Positions 46,621 through 56,752 of a stretch of 64,000 nucleotides of DNA are shown here, piece after piece (the stretch's first letter is position 1; each line of letters starts with the position of its first letter). The stretch covers positions 483,600-547,599 of the forward strand of contig JADJSG010000004.1 of the NCBI GenBank assembly GCA_016711825.1, given 5' to 3'. The translations under genes and the position numbers were made by a program. The DNA comes from Bacteroidota bacterium. GTDB lineage: Bacteria; Bacteroidota; Bacteroidia; Chitinophagales; Chitinophagaceae. Below the pieces are notes generated by a model. The model was given only the letters and a program-made list of their open reading frames with translations, was not told where the DNA came from and did no database searches.

Positions 46621-47706
46621 ATGCATCAGTTATCAATAGGTGGGCTCCAACTTAAAGTGCCCATCATACAAGGAGGAATGGGTGTAGGAATTTCTCTGCA
46701 TGGCTTAGCATCCGCTGTGGCCAATGAAGGAGGTGTGGGGGTGATTTCTTCTGCAGGACTGGGTTTATTATACCGTCATTTATCGAAAGATTATCTTGAA
46801 GCGAGTATACTCGGGCTAAGAGAAGAAATAAGGAAAGCACGTGAAAAAACAAATGGCATTATCGGAATTAATATCATGGTAGCACTTACCAATTTTGAAG
46901 ACATGGTGCGAACATCCATTGAAGAAAAAGTTGATTTAATTATTGCTGGTGCTGGTCTCCCTTTAGACTTACCCAAATATCTTAAAAAAGACAGTATCAC
47001 CAAATTAGTTCCTATTGTTTCGTCAGGAAGAGCAGCAAAAATCATTTGTGAAAAATGGAAAAGCTTATACAATTATCTACCAGATGCGATTGTTGTAGAA
47101 GGTCCTAAAGCCGGTGGGCATTTAGGTTTTAAAACTGCGCAAATTACAGATGAAGATTTTAGATTAGAAGTTTTAATTCCTGATGTAGTGCAGGAAGTGG
47201 CTGTATTTGAAGAAACTTATCATCAGGAAATTCCAGTGATAGCAGCTGGTGGCATTTACAATGGTGAAGACATTTACAATATTATGCAATTGGGTGCCAA
47301 AGGTGTACAGATGGGCACTCAGTTTGTCACCACTGAAGAATGTGATGCTTCTATTGAGTTTAAAAATACCTATATCCAGGCCAGTGAAGAAGATGTATCA
47401 ATTATTGTGAGCCCTGTAGGTATGCCTGGCCGTGCTATCAATAATGATTTTTTAGAAGCCGTGAAAAGAGGCGAAAAAAAACCTATTAATTGTCCAGTTA
47501 AATGTATTAAAACCTGTAATGTGGAAACAACACCCTATTGTATTATTTCGGCATTGATGAATGCCTATAGAGGCAATTTTAAAGCAGGATATGCTTTTGC
47601 AGGTGCTAATGCATTTAAAGCCACAAAAATCAGAACGGTCAAAGCATTGATGCATGATTTGGTGAGTGAATTGAAAGCGAAATATGCCGTTTTAGAAACC
47701 GCATAA
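46621..47706 (+). CDS. nitronate monooxygenase / 2-nitropropane dioxygenase family protein
   Basis: FMN-dependent TIM-barrel enzyme of about 361 residues. PIIQGGMGVGISLHGLASAVANEGGVGVI at the N-terminus, VVEGPKAGGHLG (flavin phosphate/active-site region) and VIAAGGIYNGEDIYNIMQLGAKGVQMGTQFV are characteristic. Family members oxidise nitronates; FabK-type enoyl reductases share the fold, so exact activity is open. The C-terminal CPVKCIKTCN Cys cluster is typical of the larger bacterial subgroup. Confidence 0.88.
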   Translation: MHQLSIGGLQLKVPIIQGGMGVGISLHGLASAVANEGGVGVISSAGLGLLYRHLSKDYLEASILGLREEIRKAREKTNGIIGINIMVALTNFEDMVRTSIEEKVDLIIAGAGLPLDLPKYLKKDSITKLVPIVSSGRAAKIICEKWKSLYNYLPDAIVVEGPKAGGHLGFKTAQITDEDFRLEVLIPDVVQEVAVFEETYHQEIPVIAAGGIYNGEDIYNIMQLGAKGVQMGTQFVTTEECDASIEFKNTYIQASEEDVSIIVSPVGMPGRAINNDFLEAVKRGEKKPINCPVKCIKTCNVETTPYCIISALMNAYRGNFKAGYAFAGANAFKATKIRTVKALMHDLVSELKAKYAVLETA

Positions 47707-47810
47707 TACAACCTTGAACTTCTTTGCTTGAATGTTTAATCATAAGCAAGTACACTATGTATTTTCATAGAATTTTCTGCATCATGATGATTTGATATAT
47801 ACTACAAACC

Positions 47811-48596
47811 TCATCCATTTTTTTCAGTTGTAGATGGAGGTGAAAATATTTTTTGTAACATGGTATACAGTTCTGGATGATTTCGACTGAGTAATGTTGG
47901 TTTTTCAAAAAAATATTCAGCCATCACCGCAAGAAACTCTGCTTCATTGGTAGCTGCATAGGGATTCAATTGGGTTTCATGTTGCATGATATCTTGCATA
48001 GTGGCTCGTATATGTCTAAGCCAGGGCTCTATCATCTTTTTGGGTATTAAATATTCGGGCACACCATCTATCACTCCATCTGCTTTATCAATAAGATGTA
48101 CAAATTCATGAATAGCGGTATTAGTGCCTTCTGTTTTTTCAAATCCTTCGCGCAAAGCCCGCAAAGACAATACCATGGTATTGTTGAGTGCCCCTTCTCC
48201 TACCATACCCATAATATGATGATCATTGTCAACGTTGTATTGATGATCGAAATGATCGTCATACAAAATCACTTCATGAATATTTCTGTATTCCCAATTT
48301 GGAAAATGAAACAAAGGAATCACAGCACTGCTGGCAATAAGCACCTCATCAAGCAAAGTATGTTTAGCCTTTCCTACAGAAGTAAATCGAACATGTTGTA
48401 TAAAATGGACAACTCGATTTTTAAAATTTTCTTTCTTTTCCGAAACGGGCAAGGCCTGGTAAAAGTCAATGGAAGAATTTAAAACTTGTTCAATTTCAGT
48501 TTCAGTATGTGAGCTTGCTTTTTTTGTTGATTTTTGGCTTGTGTATAGAAAATAAGCAATACCAGCAAATAAGAGTAAGAAAAAAAATATAGCCAT
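47811..48596 (-). CDS. MtfA-like zinc peptidase (M90), membrane-anchored
   Basis: 261 residues with a single N-terminal membrane segment (AIFFFLLLFAGIAYFLY) and a zinc-binding HEFVH at residues 163-167 in TAIHEFVHLIDKADGVIDGVP, the M90/MtfA signature; later NEAEFLAVMAEYFFEKP supplies the third ligand region. E. coli MtfA is cytosolic and regulates glucose PTS through Mlc; this anchored form probably differs in role. Confidence 0.88.
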   Translation of the reverse strand: MAIFFFLLLFAGIAYFLYTSQKSTKKASSHTETEIEQVLNSSIDFYQALPVSEKKENFKNRVVHFIQHVRFTSVGKAKHTLLDEVLIASSAVIPLFHFPNWEYRNIHEVILYDDHFDHQYNVDNDHHIMGMVGEGALNNTMVLSLRALREGFEKTEGTNTAIHEFVHLIDKADGVIDGVPEYLIPKKMIEPWLRHIRATMQDIMQHETQLNPYAATNEAEFLAVMAEYFFEKPTLLSRNHPELYTMLQKIFSPPSTTEKNG

Positions 48597-48719
48597 CGTT
48601 TAAAACGTTTAATCAAATCATCAAAATTGCATCATACACTTTCAAACTAATAAAAGTTTAATTGCGGTAGATCATGCCACAGAAACGTTTCATGGCTATC
48701 ATTAAGCATCATTGGAAGC

Positions 48720-50394
48720 CTAACTCAAGCCACTGATTTTGCCTGCATTGTCAATATCCATGTGTTCAGAAGCAGGTACTGCGGGTAAGCCTGGCATACG
48801 CATCATATCGCCCAAAATAGGAATAATAAAACCTGCCCCTGCGGCAAATTCAAACTCTCGTACGTTGATGGTAAATCCTGTTGGTCTGCCTACAGCTGTT
48901 TCTTTATCAGACAATGATTTTTGTGTTTTTGCCATACAGATAGGCAATTTATCGTATCCTAAATTGAGAATCATTTTGAGTTGGGTTCGCGCTTTTGAAG
49001 AATATTCTACGCCATCTGCACCGTATATTTCAGTGGCTATCGTTTTGATTTTTTCTTCTACGCTTAAATTCCAATCATAAAGTGGTTTAAAATGGTTTGT
49101 TCCAGCATCTATCACATCGCATACCGCTTGAGCAAGTTCCTGGGTACCTTCACCTCCTTTGGCAAAACCATACGAAACAATCGCTTTCACGCCCAGTGCA
49201 GCACATTGGGTTTGTACAAATTCGATTTCTTCGGTGGTATCTGCTGGAAAATGATTGATAGCGACCACGGGGGTAATGCCAAATTTTTTACAATTTTCTA
49301 TATGTTTAGCCAAATTTTGAAATCCTTTCGATACACGTTCCATACTTGGGGTATTGTATTCTTCTTTTTTGGCGCCTCCATGATGACGCAATGCCCTGAT
49401 GGTAGCCACTAATACAATAGCTTCAGGTGCCAGTTTTCCATAACCACATTTTATATTCATGAATTTTTCTGCTCCTAAATCTGCTCCAAATCCAGCTTCT
49501 GTTACTACGTAATCGCCCAATGACAAGCCCATTTTGGTTGCTAATATAGTATTGGTTCCCTGAGCGATATTGGCAAAAGGACCGCCATGCAAAATAGCTG
49601 GATTGCCTTCCAATGTTTGCACCAAATTGGGTTTGATGGCATCTTTCAACAATAATGCCATCGCACCTTGTGCTTTCAAATCGCGTGCAAAAATAGGTTT
49701 CTTATCAAATGTAAATCCCACAAAGATATTACCTAAACGATTTTTCAAATCGTCAATATCTTTACTCATACATAAAATCGCCATCACTTCAGAAGCAGGG
49801 GTGATATTAAAACCATCTTCGCGTGGTATACCATTTCCTGTACCGCCAATACCAATTACTATTTGACGTAAGGACCGGTCATTCATATCCATCACACGTT
49901 TCCATTTGATGGTGCGGGGATCAATGTTTAAATTATGTTCTTTGTTTTGTAAATTATTGTCGATGAGTGCGGCCAATAAATTATTTGCTTTTTCAATCGC
50001 GGCAAAATCACCTGTAAAATGTAGATTAATATCTTCCATCGGAATCACTTGTGAGTAACCTCCGCCTGCTGCACCTCCTTTGATTCCAAACACTGGTCCT
50101 AAGCTCGGTTCACGCAAAACCACTATGGCTTTTTTTCCCAATTTTGTTAAGCCCTTCGTTCAAACCAATAGACACTGTCGTTTTACCTTCACCTGCTGGC
50201 GTAGGATTGATCGCAGAAACCAGGATAAGTTTTGATTTTTTAATTTTTTCTTCGTCTATCAAATCGAGGGGGAGCTTGGCTTTATTTTTACCATAGTATT
50301 GTAAATCATCTTCGGTGATCCCTATTTTAGCTGCTATAGTTTTGATGTGTTGAATGGTTGCATTTTGCGCAATTTCTAAATCAGATGGAAACAT
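48720..50394 (-). CDS. fhs: formate-tetrahydrofolate ligase, one frameshift
   Basis: ATP-dependent conversion of formate and THF to 10-formyl-THF for purine and fMet synthesis. N-terminal piece holds the P-loop TPAGEGKTT; the frame is lost in an A run near 50134 and removing one A gives [58 protein letters not shown] and the C-terminal GEIMxMPGLP-like ILGDMMRMPGLP follow. Repaired length 557 residues, normal. Confidence 0.93.
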
Positions 50395-50731
50395 ATAAAA
50401 ATTTTGTTGTTAGTAATGAATGTTTAGATAAGTGATAATAAGTTCTTTTTTTGAAAGGTTAAATATAGAAAATATTATTGCTGTTTTGTAGAAAGTAGAA
50501 TAAAAATAATGTGTAAGGGTTGATTTCACCAAATTGTTGAATAGCTACCCGCATTGGTTCGGGATCTTGTACAGAATATATTGCATCATTCATTTAAAAA
50601 GGTATAATGTTTACATTCTTTGTATTACTACTCGTAACGAGTTGTTGGAATTTATGTAAAAAATATCGCAAGTAAATAAATGGGGATTAATAAAACAAAA
50701 CAATGTTTTGCTCCATTCATTCACCCAGTCT
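50395..50731. other. intergenic stretch without convincing gene
   Basis: Minus strand 50459-50593 encodes a 44-residue frame (MNDAIYSVQDPEPMRVAIQQ...) whose first 30 residues look coding, but it has no recognised relatives and a hydrophobic low-complexity end; perhaps a gene remnant. A short palindrome ACTCGTAACGAGT is near 50628-50640. Confidence 0.35.
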
Positions 50732-52453
50732 TTAAACCCTGGAGCAATCATTACTCAAATCATTTATTAATCTAAATGTAGCAAACCTGTTTGTTGTAAG
50801 CCATGCTTTACCCTGAAATACATAATAGTAAATACCACGAGGCCAATCGCTAACAGCTAATCGCGTAGCATTGTGGGGTAAGCAGTGTTGTTGCCATATA
50901 AGTTGACCATTGATATTGTATAATTTCCAGGTAGCTTCTTCCGAACTCAGCAATGTGAGATTGCCTTCAGCCGGATTGGGAAAGAGACTTGCGAAAGACT
51001 CTTTATTATGCATGGCTAACCCATTGATCACTGCTGTGGTATCACGTAAACGAAGTACAAAAATTTCGTTTCTACCTGTATCACTTGCCTCAAGATGCAA
51101 TTGACCACAACGCAATGAATCAGCAAAGCTTCCATGCAACCATATATTCCCCTTATTATCAGCTGATATACTCGCACAAAAATCATCTCCTTTTCCATAT
51201 GCTTTCATTGCTCCTTGCCACTGCCCATTTCCATCGATACTTGCCAGACACACTTCACTTGACCCTAAATTTGCAGGCGGATTAAAATCTCCCAACAAGG
51301 TATCAGTTCCAAATATCGCGGAAATCCAAAAACTACCTGCTACAAAAATCTTTCCATTCGCAGGTGCTGCAATATCAAACACGGGGTATTTAGTACCTAC
51401 CCTAGCTGTTTTGACCCATTGCCATTGTCCCAAAGCATTGGCCGCTGCAACAAGCAGATGATCAGTTGAAGGCTGAATGACTGTATTGGCCCCAAAAACA
51501 ATGGTATCATTGGAAGTATAACCACATACATACACCATGCCTTGTGGATCGATGGCCAAAGAAGTTGCTTGGTCTTTGTCGTAACCACCTCCACTGATAG
51601 CCCATTGAAATTGCCCAGCATCATTCATTTTGGCTAAAAATAATTCTGAAAAATTGCTGAGACTAGGATTGATACTTGGATTGGTCAGAAGTACAGTCCC
51701 ACAATGTAGACTATCTGCAAACATACCGCAGAGATATAAGTTACCTTGAACATCCGCTTTAATTTTAGCCACTTTATCGCTATTTCCCTTTGAACCAATA
51801 TGACTAAGCCATTGCCATTGTCCATTGGTGCCGTCTAGTTTGCCTACAAATCCATCAGAGAGACCAAGAGACACGATAGATTGTGCTCCTGCTTGAAGGG
51901 TATCTCTAAATTCACCTGTAACAAAAACATGTCCTTGCTGATTTGTACAAATACCCATACCAGCGTCTGCATTAGCCCCCCCAGCTGTACTTACCCATAG
52001 CCAATTACCAGAGGAATCTAATTTAGCTACGAAAACATCATTAAGCCCAATCGCTGTTAGGGTAGTAGCACCCATTTGAAAACTACCTCCAAATCCTCCA
52101 CAAATCAATACGTTTCCCTGATAATCTACCGCAATAGAAGTGGCGGCATCGAAGTCTTGTCCACCCGCATTTTTAGCCCATATCCATTGGCCTGTACTAT
52201 CCATTTTGGCGATAAACATATCGTGATCGCCAGCACTGGTCAAAGTTGTATTTCCAAATTTTACAGAATCTTTAAATGCACCTGTAACATATACATTCCC
52301 TATCGCATCATGTGCAATCAAACCCCAGAAAGGGGGTCCTGATTGAGGGTATAAAGTAAGATTGGTATTCCCTTCTGCTAACCAAAGGGGTTGCTGTGCA
52401 TTTGCTTTACCAAAAATAATAAAGACACAAAAAATGAAGGATATTAATTTCAT
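50732..52453 (-). CDS. T9SS cargo protein with SBBP beta-propeller repeats
   Basis: 573 residues: signal peptide (LISFIFCVFIIFGKANAQ), then about eight repeats of the SBBP type (IAHDAIGNVYVTGAFKDSVKFG, IAVDYQGNVLICGGF, VFVAKLDSSGNWLW) expected to form beta-propellers, then a sorting domain beginning SLFPNPAEGNLTLL. The protein runs about 15 residues beyond the usual end of the sorting domain, so a late frameshift is possible. Surface or secreted; ligand unknown. Confidence 0.88.
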   Translation of the reverse strand: MKLISFIFCVFIIFGKANAQQPLWLAEGNTNLTLYPQSGPPFWGLIAHDAIGNVYVTGAFKDSVKFGNTTLTSAGDHDMFIAKMDSTGQWIWAKNAGGQDFDAATSIAVDYQGNVLICGGFGGSFQMGATTLTAIGLNDVFVAKLDSSGNWLWVSTAGGANADAGMGICTNQQGHVFVTGEFRDTLQAGAQSIVSLGLSDGFVGKLDGTNGQWQWLSHIGSKGNSDKVAKIKADVQGNLYLCGMFADSLHCGTVLLTNPSINPSLSNFSELFLAKMNDAGQFQWAISGGGYDKDQATSLAIDPQGMVYVCGYTSNDTIVFGANTVIQPSTDHLLVAAANALGQWQWVKTARVGTKYPVFDIAAPANGKIFVAGSFWISAIFGTDTLLGDFNPPANLGSSEVCLASIDGNGQWQGAMKAYGKGDDFCASISADNKGNIWLHGSFADSLRCGQLHLEASDTGRNEIFVLRLRDTTAVINGLAMHNKESFASLFPNPAEGNLTLLSSEEATWKLYNINGQLIWQQHCLPHNATRLAVSDWPRGIYYYVFQGKAWLTTNRFATFRLINDLSNDCSRV

Positions 52454-52613
52454 TGGTTACGATTTTATATCCCAAAGATATTTTTTTCTTTAAAAATGTA
52501 AAATAAAAGACCTGCTTTTTAACAATTTTGTTGAATGAGTTTGGCACTACAATTATAAATTCTGAAAATATTAAATCTGGGTATAAACATAATTGCAACT
52601 ATAGTCTAATGAT

Positions 52614-52814
52614 CTATTTATAGTATCTCTTAGGTTTTCTATCAGGTTTGTTTATCAAAAGTTTAAACCCAATGCATGTAAGCATTATACTAGTATTTTT
52701 AAAATTACTTTTTAAGTCATTTGTTAGTATACCAGGTAAAATGTAGAATAGTCCAAGGCTTGTAATACTAACTGCATATAAAAGAGAGTCCGTTTGTTTT
52801 TCGTTTTTATACAA
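52614..52814 (-). CDS. possible small membrane protein (uncertain)
   Basis: 66 codons with one or two hydrophobic stretches (SITSLGLFYILPGIL) and a basic tail (KPDRKPKRYYK). It has only a TTG start, no recognised family, and sits in a 690-nt gap beside copy D of the dispersed element. It may be spurious. Confidence 0.25.
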   Translation of the reverse strand: MYKNEKQTDSLLYAVSITSLGLFYILPGILTNDLKSNFKNTSIMLTCIGFKLLINKPDRKPKRYYK

Positions 52815-52904
52815 TACCGAAGTGACAAATGTAATAGTCTAAAATTTCGTACCTTTTTTTGTTCTAAACATAAGTTTCATTCGGCATTTAGCACTGTAAG
52901 ATTT

Positions 52905-53001
52905 ATAAAACATTGGCCTATTTTATAAATCACATTGGTATAATGTGTGTGGGCATTATATCGAAATTTTTCAGACTACATAGTATATACAATTGGTATA
53001 A
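52905..53001 (+). repeat. dispersed intergenic element, copy D
   Basis: Strongest in the right half: AATGTGTGTGGGCATTATATCGA, TTTTTCAGACTAC and the end ATTGGTATAA. The left half is diverged (ATTGGCCTA aligns with copy E) and contains an extra internal TTGGTATAA. Lies downstream of the response regulator gene. Confidence 0.65.
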
Positions 53002-53084
53002 CCCATTAAATGTTATGTTTGTTTCAATACCCAATAATCATTGTTTGATTTAGAAAAATGGGTATTACTTGATCAAATACAAAA

Positions 53085-53122
53085 TAAAAAAGGGACTTTA
53101 CGTTAAAAGTAAAATCCCTTTC
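53085..53122 (-). terminator. terminator of the response regulator gene
   Basis: On the minus strand, AAGGGATTTTAC pairs with GTAAAGTCCCTT (one mismatch) and is followed by TTTTATTTT. Confidence 0.75.
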
Positions 53123-53143
53123 TATATCTATAAATTTTATTGT

Positions 53144-53854
53144 TTAAGCAGTTACTTCGGGTGCTACCAATCTAAAACCATTTCCATGAATATTAACGAT
53201 TTCTACTTGTTCATCTTCTTTTAAAAATTTACGAAGTTTGGCAATATACACATCCATACTACGACCATTAAAGTAGGTATCGCTACCCCATATTTTTTTC
53301 AATGCCTGATCACGTGGCAACAAATCATTTAAGTTTTCGCAAAGCATACGTAGCAAATCATTTTCTTTTGGTGAAAGCACATGGGTAGTGTCATTGATTT
53401 TTAGTTCTCTCAGTTTACTGTTGAAATCAAACTTACCAATTTTGTATTCGAAGTTTTCGTTTTGTTTTTCACTTGCTTCTGAATTTCTTTTGATGATGGC
53501 TTTTATTTTATGAAGTAAAATTTCACTATCAAAAGGTTTTAAAATATAATCGTCTGCGCCAAGTCTATAGCCGTTGAGGATGTCTTCTTTCATATTTTTA
53601 GCGGTCAAGAAAAACAAGGGCACATCCATATCTATATTACGAATTTCTTCGGCGAGGGAAAATCCGTCGAGGTTAGGCATCATGACATCGAGGAGACAAA
53701 GGTCAAATTTTTCTCTTCGAAAAGCGGCCAGTCCCAGAATGCCATCACGGGCAAGTTCCACAACATAGTCGTTGAGTTCTAAATAATTTTTAAGTACTTT
53801 TCCGAAGTTAGTATCATCTTCAACTAACAAAATTTTTGATTTGACAGTGTCCAT
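53144..53854 (-). CDS. OmpR/PhoB-type response regulator, orphan
   Basis: 236 residues. Receiver domain with the acidic pocket VEDD (13-14), phosphorylation site Asp56 in LLDVMMPN, Thr84 and Lys106 (YILKPF); C-terminal winged helix with LSPKENDLLRMLCENLNDLLPRD and SMDVYIAKLRKFL. Resembles RprY-type regulators of Bacteroidota. No histidine kinase gene is adjacent, so its partner is elsewhere. It has its own -7 box and terminator and is flanked by copies D and E of the dispersed element. Confidence 0.93.
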   Translation of the reverse strand: MDTVKSKILLVEDDTNFGKVLKNYLELNDYVVELARDGILGLAAFRREKFDLCLLDVMMPNLDGFSLAEEIRNIDMDVPLFFLTAKNMKEDILNGYRLGADDYILKPFDSEILLHKIKAIIKRNSEASEKQNENFEYKIGKFDFNSKLRELKINDTTHVLSPKENDLLRMLCENLNDLLPRDQALKKIWGSDTYFNGRSMDVYIAKLRKFLKEDEQVEIVNIHGNGFRLVAPEVTA

Positions 53855-53880
53855 AATATGTATTTTTTTAATTCTTAGTT

Positions 53881-53888
53881 CAAAAGTA
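53881..53888 (-). promoter_or_regulatory. -7 box of the response regulator gene
   Basis: TACTTTTG on the minus strand, 26 nt before the start codon. No clear -33 box. Confidence 0.5.
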
Positions 53889-54088
53889 GTTTGATGAAAT
53901 TTGATTCGGCAGTAAAGGCGTGTAATATTTTGTTAAGGTTTATTTTGATTTTTTGTGGTTTTGAAAAATTTAAAACAAACGAGGGTTGATTATCTTGGCT
54001 TATGCATGGCTGTAATATTTAATTGAGGGGTCAAAACAGCTTAAAAAATTGCACAGAATCATTGATCAAAAGCTGTCAGAAAATGATC

Positions 54089-54185
54089 TAATACCAACGA
54101 TTGGCCAATTGCTATTAGCTTTAATGCAATATGTGTTGGGTTTATACCTGATATTTTTCAGACTACTAATAAAATACATTTGGTA
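54089..54185 (+). repeat. dispersed intergenic element, copy E
   Basis: Left end TAATACCAACG, then the fullest core TATTAGCTTTAATGCAATAT, GTGTTGGGTTTATACC, TTTTTCAGACTACT and right end AAATACATTTGGTA. The remaining sequence of the 53855-54379 gap shows no gene. Confidence 0.75.
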
Positions 54186-54379
54186 AGACTTGCAGCAAGG
54201 ACTTTTAGCAAGATTATAAAGTAGCTTAGGTTTTGCTATCCGCCTAAAAAAGTGAAATTTAATTGCAATTAATTGATAAAGAATGCTTTTAGCATTTGTA
54301 AGCAAGCCCTAATTAGTTGATACCAAATCGTTGCAGGTAATCTCACACAAATCAAAAATTTGATTTAATTTCACCCCGC

Positions 54380-55602
54380 ATGATTACACAATTTGCATGG
54401 CGATATTTTAAAGGTAAAAAGTCGACTCAGGCAGTCCAAATAATTTCTTGGGTGAGCGTGATTGCTATGGCGGTTGGCACCGCTGCACTCATTATCGTGC
54501 TGTCTGTTTTTAATGGGTTTGAACATTTTGTCAAAAATTTGTATACCGATTTTTATCCTGATATGAAAATCACTGCTATACAAGGAAAACATTTTACATT
54601 AACTGACAGTGTTTGGAACCAGCTTAAAGCAGTTAAAGGCATTGAAATAATGAGCAAAACCATTGAGGAGAAAGTTCTTTTAACTTCTGAAGAAAACCAA
54701 TCTGTGGTAACACTCAAAGGGGTGGATGAAAACTACGATAGCGTTACCCATTTTATGAACAATATTCAATATGGGAAAGTCACTTTTAATCAAGACGAAG
54801 ATATTCCAAGTATGCTTTTAGGTATTGGCATTTCAAACAAATTGGGTGTGAGCGAAGAAGGTCATTTTCCCATCAACTGTTATGTGTTTAAAAAAAATGT
54901 CAGTATTTCATTTGACCCCACCCAGATATACAATACACAGTTGTTTATGGTGAATGCATTGTTTACGATGCCAGATATCGAAAACGATTATGCATTTACT
55001 TCCTTGCATACTTTGCAAGCTTTATCAGAAAACGACAATAAGATAAGCAGCATTGAAATGAGTGTTTTGAAAGAGGCTTCCATCAATGATGTACAACAAA
55101 AAATAAACAATATCATCGCGCCTTATGCTTTAAAATCAGCCAACCGATACGAACAAAACAAGACGCTTTATTTTATTTTAAAAAGTGAACGCTGGGCTGT
55201 CTATGCCATACTTACCATGATGTTGCTGATTGCTTCCTTCAATATTATTGGTTCGCTTTCGATGTTGGTGATTGAAAAGGAAAAGACATTGCAATATTAA
55301 ATACCATGGGTATGCCTCAAAACATGATTAAAAAAATATTCATTGCCACGGGCATTCTCATTTCATTGATTGGTGCATGTATAGGCTCTGTAGTAGCATG
55401 GATTGTTTGTTGGATACAAATACAATTTGGGATTGTAAAAATGGGTGAAAGCGGTTCGTTTTTAGTAGATGCTTATCCCGTGCGTTTAAGTGTGTTTGAT
55501 TTTATACTGGTAATGGCTACAGTCATAATGATTGCATTTATTGCCTCATGGATACCAGCCGTTAAAGCCAGTAAAAAAGCCATCGAACTAAGATTACGTT
55601 AA
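54380..55602 (+). CDS. LolC/LolE-like lipoprotein-releasing ABC permease (FtsX family), one frameshift
   Basis: About 407 residues: ITQFAWRYFKGKKSTQAVQIISWVSVIAMAVGTAALIIVLSVFNGFE is the LolC/E opening, then a large periplasmic domain and three C-terminal membrane segments ending WIPAVKASKKAIELRLR. The frame breaks near 55280 where one A is missing; repair gives EKEKDIAILNTMGMPQNMIKKIF, the family linker. The ATPase partner is not in the window. Converges with the adaptor gene, overlapping by four bases. Confidence 0.9.
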
Positions 55603-56704
55603 TCTTTACTCTGTTTCTTTTGCTGATACAATTCCTTTTTCGTGACTAATTTAACCTTCATATCGTTTTTTAAGGTTCGTGCAATGGCACTATATGGTGC
55701 CACAATCACTTGCTGCTTCTCCTGCAGTCCCGATAAAATTTGTATATGTTCATTGTCTTGAATACCTGTTTTCACTTCAGTAAGCATGGCTTTTTGTTGA
55801 TTGTTGACTACAAACACATACTCTTTAACAGGCGTCTCGGTATTGTTGTTTTCTAATGATGCAGTTCCCGTCGAATCTTCATCCTCACGGGTAGTGACTG
55901 CATTGATAGGCACCGACAATACTTGTGTGGCCGTATTTGTTTGTATATCAGCCGATGCTGACATGCCAGATCTGAATGGCATGTATTTATTTTCAGGGGT
56001 TGAAATCGTAGCATAACTTTCCTTGAGCAATAATACACTCACGGTATAATTGGTCATTTGATCAGTCATTGAAGCAATGCTTTGTGGCAATCCACCACCT
56101 GCATTCGACTGTGAAATACGGGTTACTATTCCTTTAAACCTGGCGCCGCGATAGGCTTCTACTTGTACAATGGTGGTGTCATTGATATTAATTTTTTGAA
56201 TTTCGTTTTCATTCACATTCACATCCACTTTCATTTGACTCATATCAGCTATACGCATCAATTCGGTACCCATCATTTGTGAAGTACCCACCACCTTTTC
56301 ACCTTTACGGATATACAAACCAGTAACAATGCCATTGATAGGAGAATAAATATTAATATTTTTTACCGTCTCTTTGGTTTCGTTGATTCCAGCCTGAGGC
56401 ATGGTAAAATTGAGGATTGATTTACTACTGATACTTTTGATTACTGCGAGTACTTGTCCTTTTTTGACTGGGTCACCTTCTGCTACATATAAATTAATCA
56501 GTTCGCCAGAGGCATCAGGACTGATTTTAATTTCAGTTTCAGGATATATTTTACCACTGCCCGATACAGTTTCTATAATATCTTTTTTGCTACTTCTTCT
56601 ACCACAACTTTCAACGAAGTGTCTTTTCCTAATTTTACATATAACACTACACTCACCAACAATACCCCTAAAATAATCGCATACACAAATTTTTTTTTCA
56701 TCAT
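55599..56704 (-). CDS. HlyD/MacA-like efflux adaptor lacking the coiled-coil hairpin, one frameshift
   Basis: Periplasmic adaptor of about 368 residues: N-terminal anchor (KKKFVYAIILGVLLVSVVLYV), first half of the lipoyl domain (DASGELINLYVAEGDPVKKGQVLAVI), second half (INIYSPINGIVTGLYIRKGEKVVGTSQM), beta-barrel (MKVDVNVNENEI) and membrane-proximal domain. Only about 25 residues separate the lipoyl halves, where MacA-type proteins have a hairpin of about 80-100. One base is missing in an A run near 56583 (repaired EEVAKKDIIETVSG). The TolC-like gene lies 48 nt upstream on the same strand, so they form one unit. Confidence 0.85.
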
Positions 56705-56752
56705 TTATTTATTCCATTTTAATAGGATTTCCACTAAAGTAATCCAACATTT

